Below are positions 44,573-52,761 of a stretch of 52,761 nucleotides of DNA, in pieces. The translations under genes and the position numbers were made by a program. This DNA is from Chloroherpetonaceae bacterium (GTDB lineage: Bacteria; Bacteroidota; Chlorobiia; Chlorobiales; Chloroherpetonaceae): contig JANQGG010000029.1 of assembly GCA_028277445.1 (NCBI GenBank), forward strand, positions 1 through 52,761. Reading direction: 5' to 3'. How positions within the stretch are numbered: the stretch's first letter is position 1; every line of letters begins with the position of its first letter. The notes under the pieces are model-generated. The model was not told the origin of the DNA, ran no database searches, and saw only the letters and a program-made list of their open reading frames with translations.

Positions 44573-45757
44573 CTATTTCAATTTTTGGTAATAGACCAGT
44601 TGATGGTTGGGTAATAGTTCGGGATGAAAAATTTTGATTAAATCAGCTAAAATGATATGCGGCTGGGCCATGCCGGTTTCCCAAAACCGGTTTCGCCCAT
44701 TGTGAAAAGTAGCTGCGTTATTATTGTAAACCCGTCCGGTTTTAACGGCTTTAAAAAATCTATAGCGTGTGTCTTGACCAATAAGATCAGATATGCGGGT
44801 GGTTTCCCATTGCGGATTGACCCAAAAATCGGCATTCATACCTATATTAATAGCAATTTCCAGACTGATGACATTTTCTTCGTACTGGCTTTTGGGTTCG
44901 AGGATGTAATTGGCGCCGGCATCCAACAAAAATTGCACGAACCATGCGCTTGAGCCGTGAGTGGTCCATGCGCCTTTCCGGTTATGCCCGACAATGACGC
45001 TGGGTTTGATGGGCGCATCAGCAACTGATTTTTGATAATTTTCATATTGGACTTTAATGCTATCGAAATACGCAGAGGCGCGCGTCTGCTCATGAAAAAA
45101 TTCCCCTAAAAATTTTATCCATTCCAGTGTGCCCAAGGGATGGGCTTCAAGATGGGCACAGATTAAACCAGGTTTAATACCCATTTGCTGGATTTTATCC
45201 TGCATATCAAATGCACCACCTGAGGCATAAATGAAGGCCATATCGGGCTTCGTATTCACTAAGGTTTCCATGTTGATACTTCGGCTGGTGCCTATGGCGG
45301 CAAGTTTGCCCTCATCCAACATGGTATGTATATGCTCATTTCCAACCCGCATTTTCCCGGATACTCCGACAAGGCCATCAAAATGGCCAAGGATATCAAT
45401 AAGAGTGACATGAAAACCACTGGCACAGGTGTAAGTACCAATCGGCGTACGCACAAGTTCATCGTAAGAAATACCATTCGGGACCGGGCTTTGTTTTGGA
45501 ACCAGTAAATAGGTATACCATAAGCCGCGTTGCCGGCCTACCGGCTTTACAATTTTAATTAACGTGCAGCCCCGGTTTAAATGCGTGATTGTAAATCGCT
45601 CTGCGTATTCCGGCTGAATTGTTTTACCGGATAAAGGCGCAAATGGCGCTGCATAAATGTTTGGGATAACAGGACTGAAAGAAAGCCCAAACACAAAACA
45701 GGACAACAGCAACGCCTTAAATTGCACCAAAATATTTTGTCGAGACAGGTGTTTCAA
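44573..45757 (-). CDS. Periplasmic corrinoid-binding protein (btuF2)
   Basis: A 394-residue class III (TroA/BtuF-like) periplasmic binding protein. A hydrophobic export signal spans residues ~10-36 and there is no lipobox Cys, so it is probably soluble in the periplasm. It shares its C-terminal layout with btuF1 (an AGANYILEPK segment, YYQKLK at the end versus FYRKLK), so the two are paralogues. It delivers corrinoid from the outer-membrane receptor to BtuCD. The gene lies 3 bases before cbiZ and 265 bases after btuB2. Substrate is inferred from the neighbourhood. Confidence 0.82.
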   Translation of the reverse strand: MKHLSRQNILVQFKALLLSCFVFGLSFSPVIPNIYAAPFAPLSGKTIQPEYAERFTITHLNRGCTLIKIVKPVGRQRGLWYTYLLVPKQSPVPNGISYDELVRTPIGTYTCASGFHVTLIDILGHFDGLVGVSGKMRVGNEHIHTMLDEGKLAAIGTSRSINMETLVNTKPDMAFIYASGGAFDMQDKIQQMGIKPGLICAHLEAHPLGTLEWIKFLGEFFHEQTRASAYFDSIKVQYENYQKSVADAPIKPSVIVGHNRKGAWTTHGSSAWFVQFLLDAGANYILEPKSQYEENVISLEIAINIGMNADFWVNPQWETTRISDLIGQDTRYRFFKAVKTGRVYNNNAATFHNGRNRFWETGMAQPHIILADLIKIFHPELLPNHQLVYYQKLK

Positions 45758-45949
45758 AGTTGGTTCAATTACGTTGAAAAGTCTTTGTTAGATCAATGTG
45801 TTATCTTTTGAAATTGATTGTTTCGCATCATTGTTGTAGCAGTTGCCATAGCAATGTATTGATCCACAGTCAGAGCTGCATTGGTTTTTAAATAGTTTGC
45901 GTATATGCTGAATCATAAAGTGTATTTCCATCGGTTCAATATTTTAAAG

Positions 45950-46006
45950 GCTTCTTCGAATGCCCTACCATTTAACCATGGCGAGAAGTAGCAGGGCAGA
46001 AGAAGC
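45950..46006 (-). terminator. Stem-loop after btuB2, possible attenuating terminator
   Basis: GCTTCTTC (45950-45957) and GCCCT (45962-45966) pair with AGGGC (45993-45997) and GAAGAAGC (45999-46006). The hairpin starts about 17 bases past the btuB2 stop in the reverse direction and is followed by CCTTTAAAATATT, which has only a short T-run. It may partly terminate or process the transcript before btuF2. The rest of the 265-base spacer shows no gene. Confidence 0.45.
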
Positions 46007-46022
46007 AACGGTTACAAATGGT

Positions 46023-48419
46023 TTAGAAATTCACGGCATATCTTACACCCACCGAGCGACCTGGCATGTTGTAGCCGTCTTTTTCGGTATAGTTTTCATC
46101 TAACATATTTTTTGAAAACACTGAAATCTGGCTTGAATGATTGATTTTCATAGTAACATTGGCATCAAAAACCAGCGCGGCCGGATGTGTTAGCTCAGTA
46201 TCGGTAAGCGTTGGACGGGCTTTGAGATAGGAACTGAACCAGTTACGCTCATAACGTTCGCCCATGTAACGGGCCGTGATCCGTGCACTTATAAAATTGT
46301 AGTCATCGTATTCAATGCCAAACGTGCCTCGGTTTTTGCGAACATATTGGAGATTGCTGGTTTGGTTATCCTCGGTTTCCTCGGCGACCAACTGATGTGT
46401 GAAATTGGCAAACAAGCGCAATGAGTAATCAAAGTCTTGAAGTGCGCCGAAATCGTAGGAGAGTTCAAATTCCAACCCTTGCAATTCGGCCTCATCCACA
46501 TTTATGAAGGTTTTATAATCGGATGTATCGGTACCGGAGATTTCGGTTCTACCAACCTCTTCAATGAAATTATCCCAAGCTGTGTTGAAATAGGTGACAT
46601 CGGCTCGGAATCCGCTGTTGGCATTGGAGTAAGTTAAACCCACATCGAATGTTACGCTGGATTGTGGATCAAGATCACTGTTTCCACGGGTTTCAACCCC
46701 AGAGTCACTCACATATTCACCTGCTTTTTGATAAGGATTTGGTGCTACAAACGCCCGGCCAGCGCTGGCATGCAATTTTAAATCTGGAATAAACCGATAT
46801 TGCACGCTAACACTGGGATTAAAGTTTGAATAAGTTTCAGTGTCGCTATCTAAAGCCGAATTATCGAAAAACGGCGTTTCTTTTAATTTGTAGCTGGTTA
46901 AATCCAGCCGACCGCCAACATTACCAATCAACCGGTTGTTTAAAAATGAGAGGGCTACATCTGTAAAAATCCCTAAAGTTGAAAGACGTTGGTTGGGACG
47001 GTAAGGCGCTTTTTCGGTGCTGTCGCTCGAATAGCTGTGTGCTTCCACATCGGCCAGGTTGTAATCCAGACCGGCGGTAATGCGCTGATCACCCAAAGCC
47101 AAAATATCTTGCAATTGGAAGCCTAACCATTGAGTTTGGCGGGTACTGGAGAAATAATCAACATCAATCGCTCTTTTATCTTTAGAATAGGACACCCTAA
47201 TAGAATCAACCTGATCATCAAAATATTTGTTTTCTTCCAATGCCCAGTAGGGTTTGAACTTAAAAGTATGATTTCCCATAACCCCATCCAGGGTTACATC
47301 AATGGTTTGGCGATCCACATTTTTTTGCCCATGTCCATAAACCGCCCATACCGAACCCGGTGTGCGCACACCATTGGCTTGATAGACTTCGCCACGCGCT
47401 TCTAATCGGAGATTTTCTTTAAGGTCGTAACCAAAGCGCAGGCTTGCCGAGTTTGTTGAGTAGCTGGTATTGCGCATGGTTTCAACATCTTGCACCAGCA
47501 ATTCCGGTTTCGGATCCGAAATCAAGGTGTTGCTGCCAATCTTGTAATCGTCGTTTTGATTATAGGTGCGGCCACCCAGATCAAAATCAAGCTGATCGGT
47601 CAATGAACCACCTGTATTAAATTTGCCATCCAGGGTATTAAAGCTGCTATAGCTGAACTCGGCATTTCCACTGATTTTTCCTTTTGATCGTTTGGTGATA
47701 AAGTTAATGGTACCGCCCATAGCCTGTGAGCCATACAATGCAGAACTTGGGCCTTTAATGACTTCCACACGCTCAATAGTGCTCATATCAATAGTGGCCA
47801 GGTTGGTAACACCCGCCGGACGCCCATCGATCAGGTAAGTGACATATTGATCCAAACCTGAAAATTTCGGTGTAAATCCACGAACCGACACCCCAGCCAA
47901 TACACCCGGGTATTCAATCAGATCCACGCCGGAGGTTTTCTTTAAGAGTTCGGTGGCATCTTTTGGCGCCAGCGCCCGAATATCTTCGGAGGTGACGATT
48001 TCAATTTTTCGAGGAATATCTTTTAATTTGCTTTGCGCGCGTGAGGCTTGCACCACAATTTCATCAGTCATGCGGTTTGTTGAATAAAGTTCCACGTTTA
48101 TAACGGTTCTCTCTCCGATATGCTTTATTTCGCGGCGATACCCCAAATAAGTTATCTCCAGCAATTTTGCCCCCGTTGGTATTGAAAGGCTGTATTCGCC
48201 TTTTTCGTTGGTGATTGTACCAAGCGAGGTGTCCTGTATTCGAACAGTGGCGCCAACAAGTGGCTCACTGGTTGTGGCGCTTTTCACTACGCCTGAAAGT
48301 ACCCTTTCTTGCGCTTTGGCGCCAAAAGGGATGAGCAAGAAGCATAAACCCAATATTATCAATCCAATCCTATCGGGTTTAAGTTTAAATAAATACGTTT
48401 GTTTTGTGGTTTGCTTCAC
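46023..48419 (-). CDS. btuB: TonB-dependent corrinoid receptor (btuB2)
   Basis: A 798-residue outer-membrane receptor. It has a signal peptide (to about residue 36, ending AKA), a carboxypeptidase-regulatory-like domain (LSGVVKSATTSEPLVGATV), a plug (SVRGFTPKF, then RVEVIKGPSSALYGSQAMGG), and a C-terminal barrel ending in AVNF. The start is GTG at 48419 with AAGGAG eight bases upstream. With riboswitch-preceded btuF1-C-D just upstream it is the likely cobalamin receptor. It is larger than btuB1, which lacks the N-terminal domain. Confidence 0.9.
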   Translation of the reverse strand: MKQTTKQTYLFKLKPDRIGLIILGLCFLLIPFGAKAQERVLSGVVKSATTSEPLVGATVRIQDTSLGTITNEKGEYSLSIPTGAKLLEITYLGYRREIKHIGERTVINVELYSTNRMTDEIVVQASRAQSKLKDIPRKIEIVTSEDIRALAPKDATELLKKTSGVDLIEYPGVLAGVSVRGFTPKFSGLDQYVTYLIDGRPAGVTNLATIDMSTIERVEVIKGPSSALYGSQAMGGTINFITKRSKGKISGNAEFSYSSFNTLDGKFNTGGSLTDQLDFDLGGRTYNQNDDYKIGSNTLISDPKPELLVQDVETMRNTSYSTNSASLRFGYDLKENLRLEARGEVYQANGVRTPGSVWAVYGHGQKNVDRQTIDVTLDGVMGNHTFKFKPYWALEENKYFDDQVDSIRVSYSKDKRAIDVDYFSSTRQTQWLGFQLQDILALGDQRITAGLDYNLADVEAHSYSSDSTEKAPYRPNQRLSTLGIFTDVALSFLNNRLIGNVGGRLDLTSYKLKETPFFDNSALDSDTETYSNFNPSVSVQYRFIPDLKLHASAGRAFVAPNPYQKAGEYVSDSGVETRGNSDLDPQSSVTFDVGLTYSNANSGFRADVTYFNTAWDNFIEEVGRTEISGTDTSDYKTFINVDEAELQGLEFELSYDFGALQDFDYSLRLFANFTHQLVAEETEDNQTSNLQYVRKNRGTFGIEYDDYNFISARITARYMGERYERNWFSSYLKARPTLTDTELTHPAALVFDANVTMKINHSSQISVFSKNMLDENYTEKDGYNMPGRSVGVRYAVNF

Positions 48420-48574
48420 AGGTTTAACTCCTTAATTAGTAATAGGTTATATGATGTTTAACTACGCGCCACATTAAGCCATTGTCACCCGCTGAATTAT
48501 CATTAGGCGACCAGTTGTTGCGCGCATGAATACGCTATGCGAATTGTGAAGCCGGCTTTAAAAAGAACAATTGA

Positions 48575-49660
48575 CTAGTCTGAAATTTTATGATTGGCTT
48601 GAATCGCCTCAATAAGCTCGGTAATACTTAGAAAATTTGTTTCGTTTTGTTCCGAGTCTGAATAATACCGCCAGGCATCCACGCCTAAATCGTTATTGAT
48701 TTCTACACGTGGAAGAATGGCTGTATCTTTAAGAACTTTAAATCCCATCCGCTCAAGAGCACGTTTGGTCCAAAGCGCTAAAGCGCCTTCGCCGATAAGG
48801 CCGAAAGTCCCTTTGGTGTGATAATGAATTTGAAAGGATCCTGTATTGCGGTCAAATTTGAACCCATGCCTGGCAAAGGCTTCTTCAAACCTGCCATTCA
48901 AAATTAGTTCTTCGGGCATGCCCGAAATAAGATCGCTTTTGTATTTTTTCTCATTTGATTTTATCACTTGCATCAGCCAGATTTTATCGGCGGCTTGCAA
49001 GGCCAAATCCAGCTCATGGGTTGACATCAAAATACTTTTGCATTTTTCATGCGTCAGTTTTCTTAAGAGCCTTATGATTTCTATTCGATTGGGTAAATCC
49101 AGATGGGCGGTAGGTTCATCCAGCAAAATAATCGGGGTATCCTGAGCAAGCGCTCTGGCAATCATGACCTTTTGGCGTTCGCCGTCGCTTAAATCGCTGA
49201 TGTGTGCGTTTAGAAAAGGCATGGTTCCGGTAATTTCAATGGCTTCCCGGACGATTTTTTCATCTTCCGCCGAAAGTTTGCCCATCCATCCGGTATAGGG
49301 TGAGCGGCCCAATGCCACCAGAGCATACACCGAAAGATTGCCTATGGAAATCCGATCAGTGAGAACAACGCTTAGGTTAAGCGCAATATCTTTTGCCGAC
49401 AATTTTGTGAGTGGCTTACCAAGCAATTCAACCCGACCTGAAAGCGGCGATTGAATGCCCGACATGGTTCGCATTAGGGTGGATTTGCCCGAACCGTTCG
49501 GTCCGAGTAGGCATACAAGTTCTCCCCGGTTTAAACTCAGGTTTAAATCCTTTGCAATTTCACTGATTCGGCCGTTGGTATTTTGACCAAAAAGCATTGC
49601 GTTTTTTTTATGACGATAGCCAATCGTGAGGTCTTTTATGTTTAAAACATCTGTTATCAT
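48575..49660 (-). CDS. btuD: Corrinoid ABC importer ATPase
   Basis: A 361-residue ABC ATPase: Walker A GPNGSGKST at 53-61, signature LSDGERQKVMIARAL, Walker B IILLDEPTAHLD. About 100 extra residues follow the ATPase core (including a GTFGLIGEGALALWTKRAL segment), more than in classical BtuD. It is coupled to btuC by a 4-base overlap. A 155-base spacer without a gene separates it from btuB2 downstream. Assignment to corrinoid rather than iron chelate import rests on the riboswitch and cluster. Confidence 0.87.
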   Translation of the reverse strand: MITDVLNIKDLTIGYRHKKNAMLFGQNTNGRISEIAKDLNLSLNRGELVCLLGPNGSGKSTLMRTMSGIQSPLSGRVELLGKPLTKLSAKDIALNLSVVLTDRISIGNLSVYALVALGRSPYTGWMGKLSAEDEKIVREAIEITGTMPFLNAHISDLSDGERQKVMIARALAQDTPIILLDEPTAHLDLPNRIEIIRLLRKLTHEKCKSILMSTHELDLALQAADKIWLMQVIKSNEKKYKSDLISGMPEELILNGRFEEAFARHGFKFDRNTGSFQIHYHTKGTFGLIGEGALALWTKRALERMGFKVLKDTAILPRVEINNDLGVDAWRYYSDSEQNETNFLSITELIEAIQANHKISD

Positions 49661-50805
49661 GAAAATGAAGCTTTAAGGTTACGGTTTTTCATGATAACCC
49701 AAATCACAATTGGCGATCCGACCAAAGCTGTAACTGCATTAATGGGAAGTGTGGTTTGGCTACCGGGTAATTGGGCGATAATATCACAAATCAGCATAAG
49801 CAGCGCGCCCATTAATGCAGAGCTTGGAATTAAAAACCGGTGGTCCGACGTGTTCAGGAGCGAGCGAGTTAAATGTGGAACGGCAATCCCGATAAATCCG
49901 ATTGGCCCGCAAAATCCGGTTACGCTACCGGCCAGGAGACTTGTAGCTAAAATGACGGTTATTCTCAGGTATGAAGTGCTCAAACCCATGCTTTTAGCGT
50001 AGTTTTCACCCAGAAGCATCACATTGAGGGATTTTGAAGCGATCATCGACAGAAACAATCCGGAAATCACAACAATGCTAAGCAAGAGCAGTTGATCTTC
50101 AATCACACCGCCCAGGCTGCCGAAAGTCCAAATCAAATAATCCTGTATTTCTTCAGGCGAGCTAAAGTATTGCCAAACACTGATGAGTGAAATGGTGACA
50201 TTGCCCACCATAATGCCTACAATCAGCAAAACAATATTATCCTTGATTTGCATGGAAATGCCCAAAATGATGAGCAAAACCAGCGCCGAACCCATTGTAG
50301 AGGCTAGAACGATCAGCCAACTACCGCTAATCCCGAGTTGTTTAATGGCAAAAGCATTGGTGGCTACACCTGAAGCCAGCATTACAATAGCCACGCCAAG
50401 GCTGGCCCCGGCAGTGATACCTAAAACCGAAGGTCCGGCAAGCGGATTACGAAACAGGGTTTGCATTTGAAGACCACCAACCGAAAGCGCTGCGCCGGCA
50501 AGAATCGCTGTAAAGCCTTTTGGCAAGCGAATGTACTCTATAATTTTTTGCCAGGCTATATTTTCATGTTCGTTGTGCCACAATATATTTACCACATCGC
50601 CAATGGGGATTTTTACCGAACCCAAGGCCAAATCAAAAACAAAAAACATCGCAACAGCAAGCCCCAACGATGCTATTAAACTAAATTTTGGCGCCAATCT
50701 CGGCCACTCATCATTGGGTAGCACAAGGTTCGGATGACCTTTTGGAGCAACATTGTCCTGTTTGCTCGCTTTTTCTGAAATTTGTTCCTGAACTAAATCG
50801 GGCAT
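49657..50805 (-). CDS. btuC: Corrinoid ABC importer permease
   Basis: A 382-residue FecCD/BtuC permease with about ten membrane helices. Typical segments are GAALSVGGLQMQTLFRNPLA, then PSVLGITAGASLG, and the coupling part FCGPIGFIGIAVPHLTRSL. About 45 hydrophilic residues precede the first helix, longer than usual. It lies 8 bases after btuF1 and overlaps btuD by 4. It forms the membrane channel for corrinoid import with BtuD and either BtuF. Confidence 0.9.
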   Translation of the reverse strand: MPDLVQEQISEKASKQDNVAPKGHPNLVLPNDEWPRLAPKFSLIASLGLAVAMFFVFDLALGSVKIPIGDVVNILWHNEHENIAWQKIIEYIRLPKGFTAILAGAALSVGGLQMQTLFRNPLAGPSVLGITAGASLGVAIVMLASGVATNAFAIKQLGISGSWLIVLASTMGSALVLLIILGISMQIKDNIVLLIVGIMVGNVTISLISVWQYFSSPEEIQDYLIWTFGSLGGVIEDQLLLLSIVVISGLFLSMIASKSLNVMLLGENYAKSMGLSTSYLRITVILATSLLAGSVTGFCGPIGFIGIAVPHLTRSLLNTSDHRFLIPSSALMGALLMLICDIIAQLPGSQTTLPINAVTALVGSPIVIWVIMKNRNLKASFS

Positions 50806-50813
50806 TACTTCCT

Positions 50814-52067
50814 TTATTTAAGCTTTCTATAAAAATGGTAGTCGCTATTTGAATCAAACAGTGATGAACGGATTTTGGGATGCAAAATGCGGATAAGATC
50901 TTCCAGTAACAGGTGCGGGCTTACCACGCCTTTTTCCCAGTAAGCATTCCCACCGTGGGCATTGAGTTGCTTATTGTTGTTAAACACAAGGTCGTTTTTA
51001 ACCGGTTGAAATTCGCTGTAGCGTTTATCAATCGCCAGAAGATCCGACATTGAAGTCACTGTACCGGTATTCAGCCAGTAATCGGCTTTTAATGCAATCG
51101 GAAACACAGTTTCAATGCTTAATTGAATGCTTCCGGTTACTTTTTTATTTTTCCAGTGATAGTCTCCACCGGCATCATAGATGAGCCGTGCCACATAACT
51201 ATCGCCACCGGGGATGAACCATGCGTCTTTTCTGGCTAAACCCGGCAAAACAGTAGGTTTGTGAGTAACGCTACCAGCCAATGCCGCCAGCTTTTTGTAT
51301 TTGGATTCAAGGTCTGAAAAAATGCGTGCCATTTGCTCTTCCTGATTGGTAAGAGCCGCAATGATTTTTGCCCATTCGGCTCTGCCAAGCGGGGATTGCT
51401 CTAACCATTCAGCTATGAGAAGCACGGGGATTTGAGCGTCAATCAGTGTTTTGTATCTGGCATATTGAATTGCTGGCAGAGCCGTAACCATCACCAAATC
51501 AGGATTGGTTTCCAGAATGATTTCCAGATTGGGGCTAAAGGCATTGCCAATTTCTGTGATCTTGCCATCAGAAATATGTCGTTGGATTTTCTCCGAGTTG
51601 ATTATTTTTGGATTCGATACACCTACCACCAAATCTTCCAGTTCCAGTAAGCTTAACAAGCCGATATGAGTGGTAGAAAAAATGCTCAGGCGTTCAACAG
51701 GGGTGTAAATTACTTGGTACTTTTTGTAGGCTAAGGGTACTGCTGCGCCTTTAGGCACGAGCGCATAATGTAGCGTATCGTTACGATCCTGAAGACCATT
51801 ATATATGGAAAGAATTTTTACACTATCCCGATAGGTAATGTTGAATCCTTTGGCATATTTGATCTCTTGTATAGCCTGGGAAGAATTAACAGAGGTAAAA
51901 CTCGTTGTAGATAATTTCTGCTTTTCGAGCGTAGTATTTTCATTTTTGCACCCAAAAAAGAAAACACAACAAATGAGTATGAAGAGTATGGATAAGGTGC
52001 GGAAAGGTTTTGAAAAGAACCCACCGCATCGATCTCCATCAAAAGGAGAAATAATGCAATTTTTCAT
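50814..52067 (-). CDS. btuF: Corrinoid-binding lipoprotein (btuF1)
   Basis: A ~417-residue class III binding protein. From the ATG at 52067 it has a hydrophobic stretch and a lipobox-like FFFGC, so it is a periplasmic lipoprotein. The binding domains resemble btuF2. The frame is open to a GTG at 52115, but that codon lies within the 3' strand of the riboswitch's closing stem, so I use 52067, 45 bases after the riboswitch. It is the first gene of the riboswitch-controlled run btuF1-btuC-btuD. Confidence 0.88.
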   Translation of the reverse strand: MKNCIISPFDGDRCGGFFSKPFRTLSILFILICCVFFFGCKNENTTLEKQKLSTTSFTSVNSSQAIQEIKYAKGFNITYRDSVKILSIYNGLQDRNDTLHYALVPKGAAVPLAYKKYQVIYTPVERLSIFSTTHIGLLSLLELEDLVVGVSNPKIINSEKIQRHISDGKITEIGNAFSPNLEIILETNPDLVMVTALPAIQYARYKTLIDAQIPVLLIAEWLEQSPLGRAEWAKIIAALTNQEEQMARIFSDLESKYKKLAALAGSVTHKPTVLPGLARKDAWFIPGGDSYVARLIYDAGGDYHWKNKKVTGSIQLSIETVFPIALKADYWLNTGTVTSMSDLLAIDKRYSEFQPVKNDLVFNNNKQLNAHGGNAYWEKGVVSPHLLLEDLIRILHPKIRSSLFDSNSDYHFYRKLK

Positions 52068-52111
52068 CTTAAATGCGCTTTTCACCTGAAGCTTTAATTG
52101 AAAATATGTCT

Positions 52112-52287
52112 TCACGGCAGGTCTTCTGACTTACCCGAATCTTAGCAACCTTCCCATTACAGAGTAACAGTGGTTATTTGCCAGATTGGCTCACAAACAA
52201 ATTGCTTTGTTTATGCGGGATTACAGCAGCAGGGACTGTTCCGGACTCTCACCGGATTCCCTATTAAGTTGCAAATGCAACGCCGTA
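52112..52287 (-). promoter_or_regulatory. Cobalamin riboswitch
   Basis: On the reverse strand the B12-box region reads TTAATAGGGAATCCGGTG, followed by ACCACTG and, near the 3' end, TCAGAAGACCTGCC, the hallmark order of the cobalamin aptamer. The closing stem pairs ACGGC near the 5' end (complement of 52282-52286) with GCCGT (complement of 52114-52118). It lies just upstream of btuF1 and should repress the import genes when adenosylcobalamin is plentiful. How far its control extends is unknown. Confidence 0.95.
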
Positions 52288-52515
52288 ATTGAGAATGATT
52301 ATAACTAATAGAATGTAACGTTCCAAATACTAAAATATTTTTTATCAAAAATCAGTTTAACTTTGGTTGAATGAATTTATGTTTGATTTGTTATGTAAGT
52401 GTATGAGAATATGTATTTGATTTTGGGTGATTGATCTTGCGTTTGATTTATATCATGTTTTATTGTTTTTTGGGTTGTTTTATTTCAAGGTGTTTTTTAT
52501 TGAACTAGTTATAAC
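52288..52515. other. Divergent promoter region between riboswitch and cobQ
   Basis: A very AT-rich 228-base spacer with several TTTGATTT-like words. Promoters for the riboswitch-led operon and for cobQ must lie here, but no exact -33/-7 pair is convincing. I see no second riboswitch on the forward strand, so cobQ may not be B12-controlled in the same way. Confidence 0.5.
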
Positions 52516-52761
52516 ATGATTACATTGCCATCCACTTCGCCTTCGTTAAAACCTCTTATGGTTGCAGGCACGTCGTCTGATGCCGGAAAGAGCCTTATTG
52601 CCGCCGGATTGTGCCGGATTTTTAAACAGGATGGATTTGAGCCGGCGCCGTTTAAAGCCCAAAACATGTCGCTGAACAGTTACGCCACGCCTGAAGGCTA
52701 TGAAATTGGACGGGCTCAAGCTGTGCAAGCCGAAGCAGCCAGCGTGCCGGCTCACACCGAT
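52516..52761 (+). CDS. cobQ: Cobyric acid synthase, 5' part only
   Basis: Only the first 82 codons are in the window. The N-terminus reads [20 protein letters not shown] (from residue 15), then [17 protein letters not shown] and [11 protein letters not shown], which are the P-loop-like and substrate-binding signature of CobQ. It amidates four side chains of adenosylcobyrinate a,c-diamide to cobyric acid with glutamine and ATP. It is divergent from the riboswitch operon. The remaining late genes (cobD, cobU, cobS, cobT) probably follow outside. Confidence 0.95.
   Translation, partial: MITLPSTSPSLKPLMVAGTSSDAGKSLIAAGLCRIFKQDGFEPAPFKAQNMSLNSYATPEGYEIGRAQAVQAEAASVPAHTD

Noticed and set aside
52546-52755. 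Reverse-strand 69-residue frame at the right edge
   Set aside because: It is a shadow of the cobQ gene, which reads clearly on the forward strand from 52516.
1-52761. CRISPR arrays, rRNA genes or transposase genes
   Set aside because: No regularly spaced repeat array, rRNA sequence or insertion-sequence gene was seen.

Overview
The window looks like a chromosome segment of a Gram-negative bacterium of the FCB group (Bacteroidota, Balneolota, Ignavibacteriota or relatives). The reasons are two TonB-dependent outer-membrane receptors (one with an N-terminal carboxypeptidase-regulatory-like domain), an integrase and a DUF4373 replication protein of the kind common in Bacteroidota, weak or absent Shine-Dalgarno sites at many genes, and tRNA genes without a fully encoded CCA. 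The phylum cannot be fixed from the sequence alone.

Layout. 1-3030 (+ strand): the 3' end of an HD-GYP signalling gene, then a small redox/stress group (haem-motif lipoprotein, OsmC-like protein, thioredoxin, strong terminator, UspA). 3031-7093 (- strand): an Hpt protein, a Gfo/Idh/MocA oxidoreductase, and a MoxR/ChlI-like AAA+ ATPase next to a VWA protein. 7238-8229: tRNA-Met, a pirin, and tRNA-Gly(CCC). 8402-13105: an integrative-element segment beginning just 3' of tRNA-Gly, with a tyrosine recombinase, an HTH-Panacea regulator, a small HTH protein, an unknown protein, a DUF4373 replication protein and another unknown.

13150-52287 (- strand, about 39 kb) is a cobalamin supercluster read from right to left. 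A cobalamin riboswitch (52112-52287) precedes btuF1-btuC-btuD and the receptor gene btuB2. Then come btuF2, cbiZ, a tandem nitrilase, a TIM-barrel protein, a radical SAM/SPASM protein and a canonical cobN (cobN2), nearly all overlapping or within a few bases. Next are a second receptor (btuB1), chlD, chlI and a divergent cobN paralogue (cobN1). After that comes the cobalt ECF transporter (cbiM-N-Q-O) with an SDR/epimerase, then the corrin-ring genes cobA, cbiX, cobI, cobJ-cobH, cobL, cbiG-cobM, cobK, cbiD, and finally a PduO-type adenosyltransferase. A divergent cobyric acid synthase (cobQ) begins at 52516 and runs off the window.

Together these genes cover corrinoid uptake, nucleotide-loop removal (CbiZ), cobalt uptake, early-cobalt-insertion ring synthesis, adenosylation and amidation. 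The most interesting part is the cobN2-rSAM-TIM-nitrilase-cbiZ block. CbiX, CbiD and CbiG already indicate an early-insertion route, so two large CobN-type chelatase subunits plus this uncharacterised enzyme set suggest an additional corrinoid or tetrapyrrole transformation, perhaps remodelling or metal exchange, that I cannot match to a described pathway. Palindromic dispersed repeats lie in the gaps on both sides of cobN1 and upstream of btuB1.
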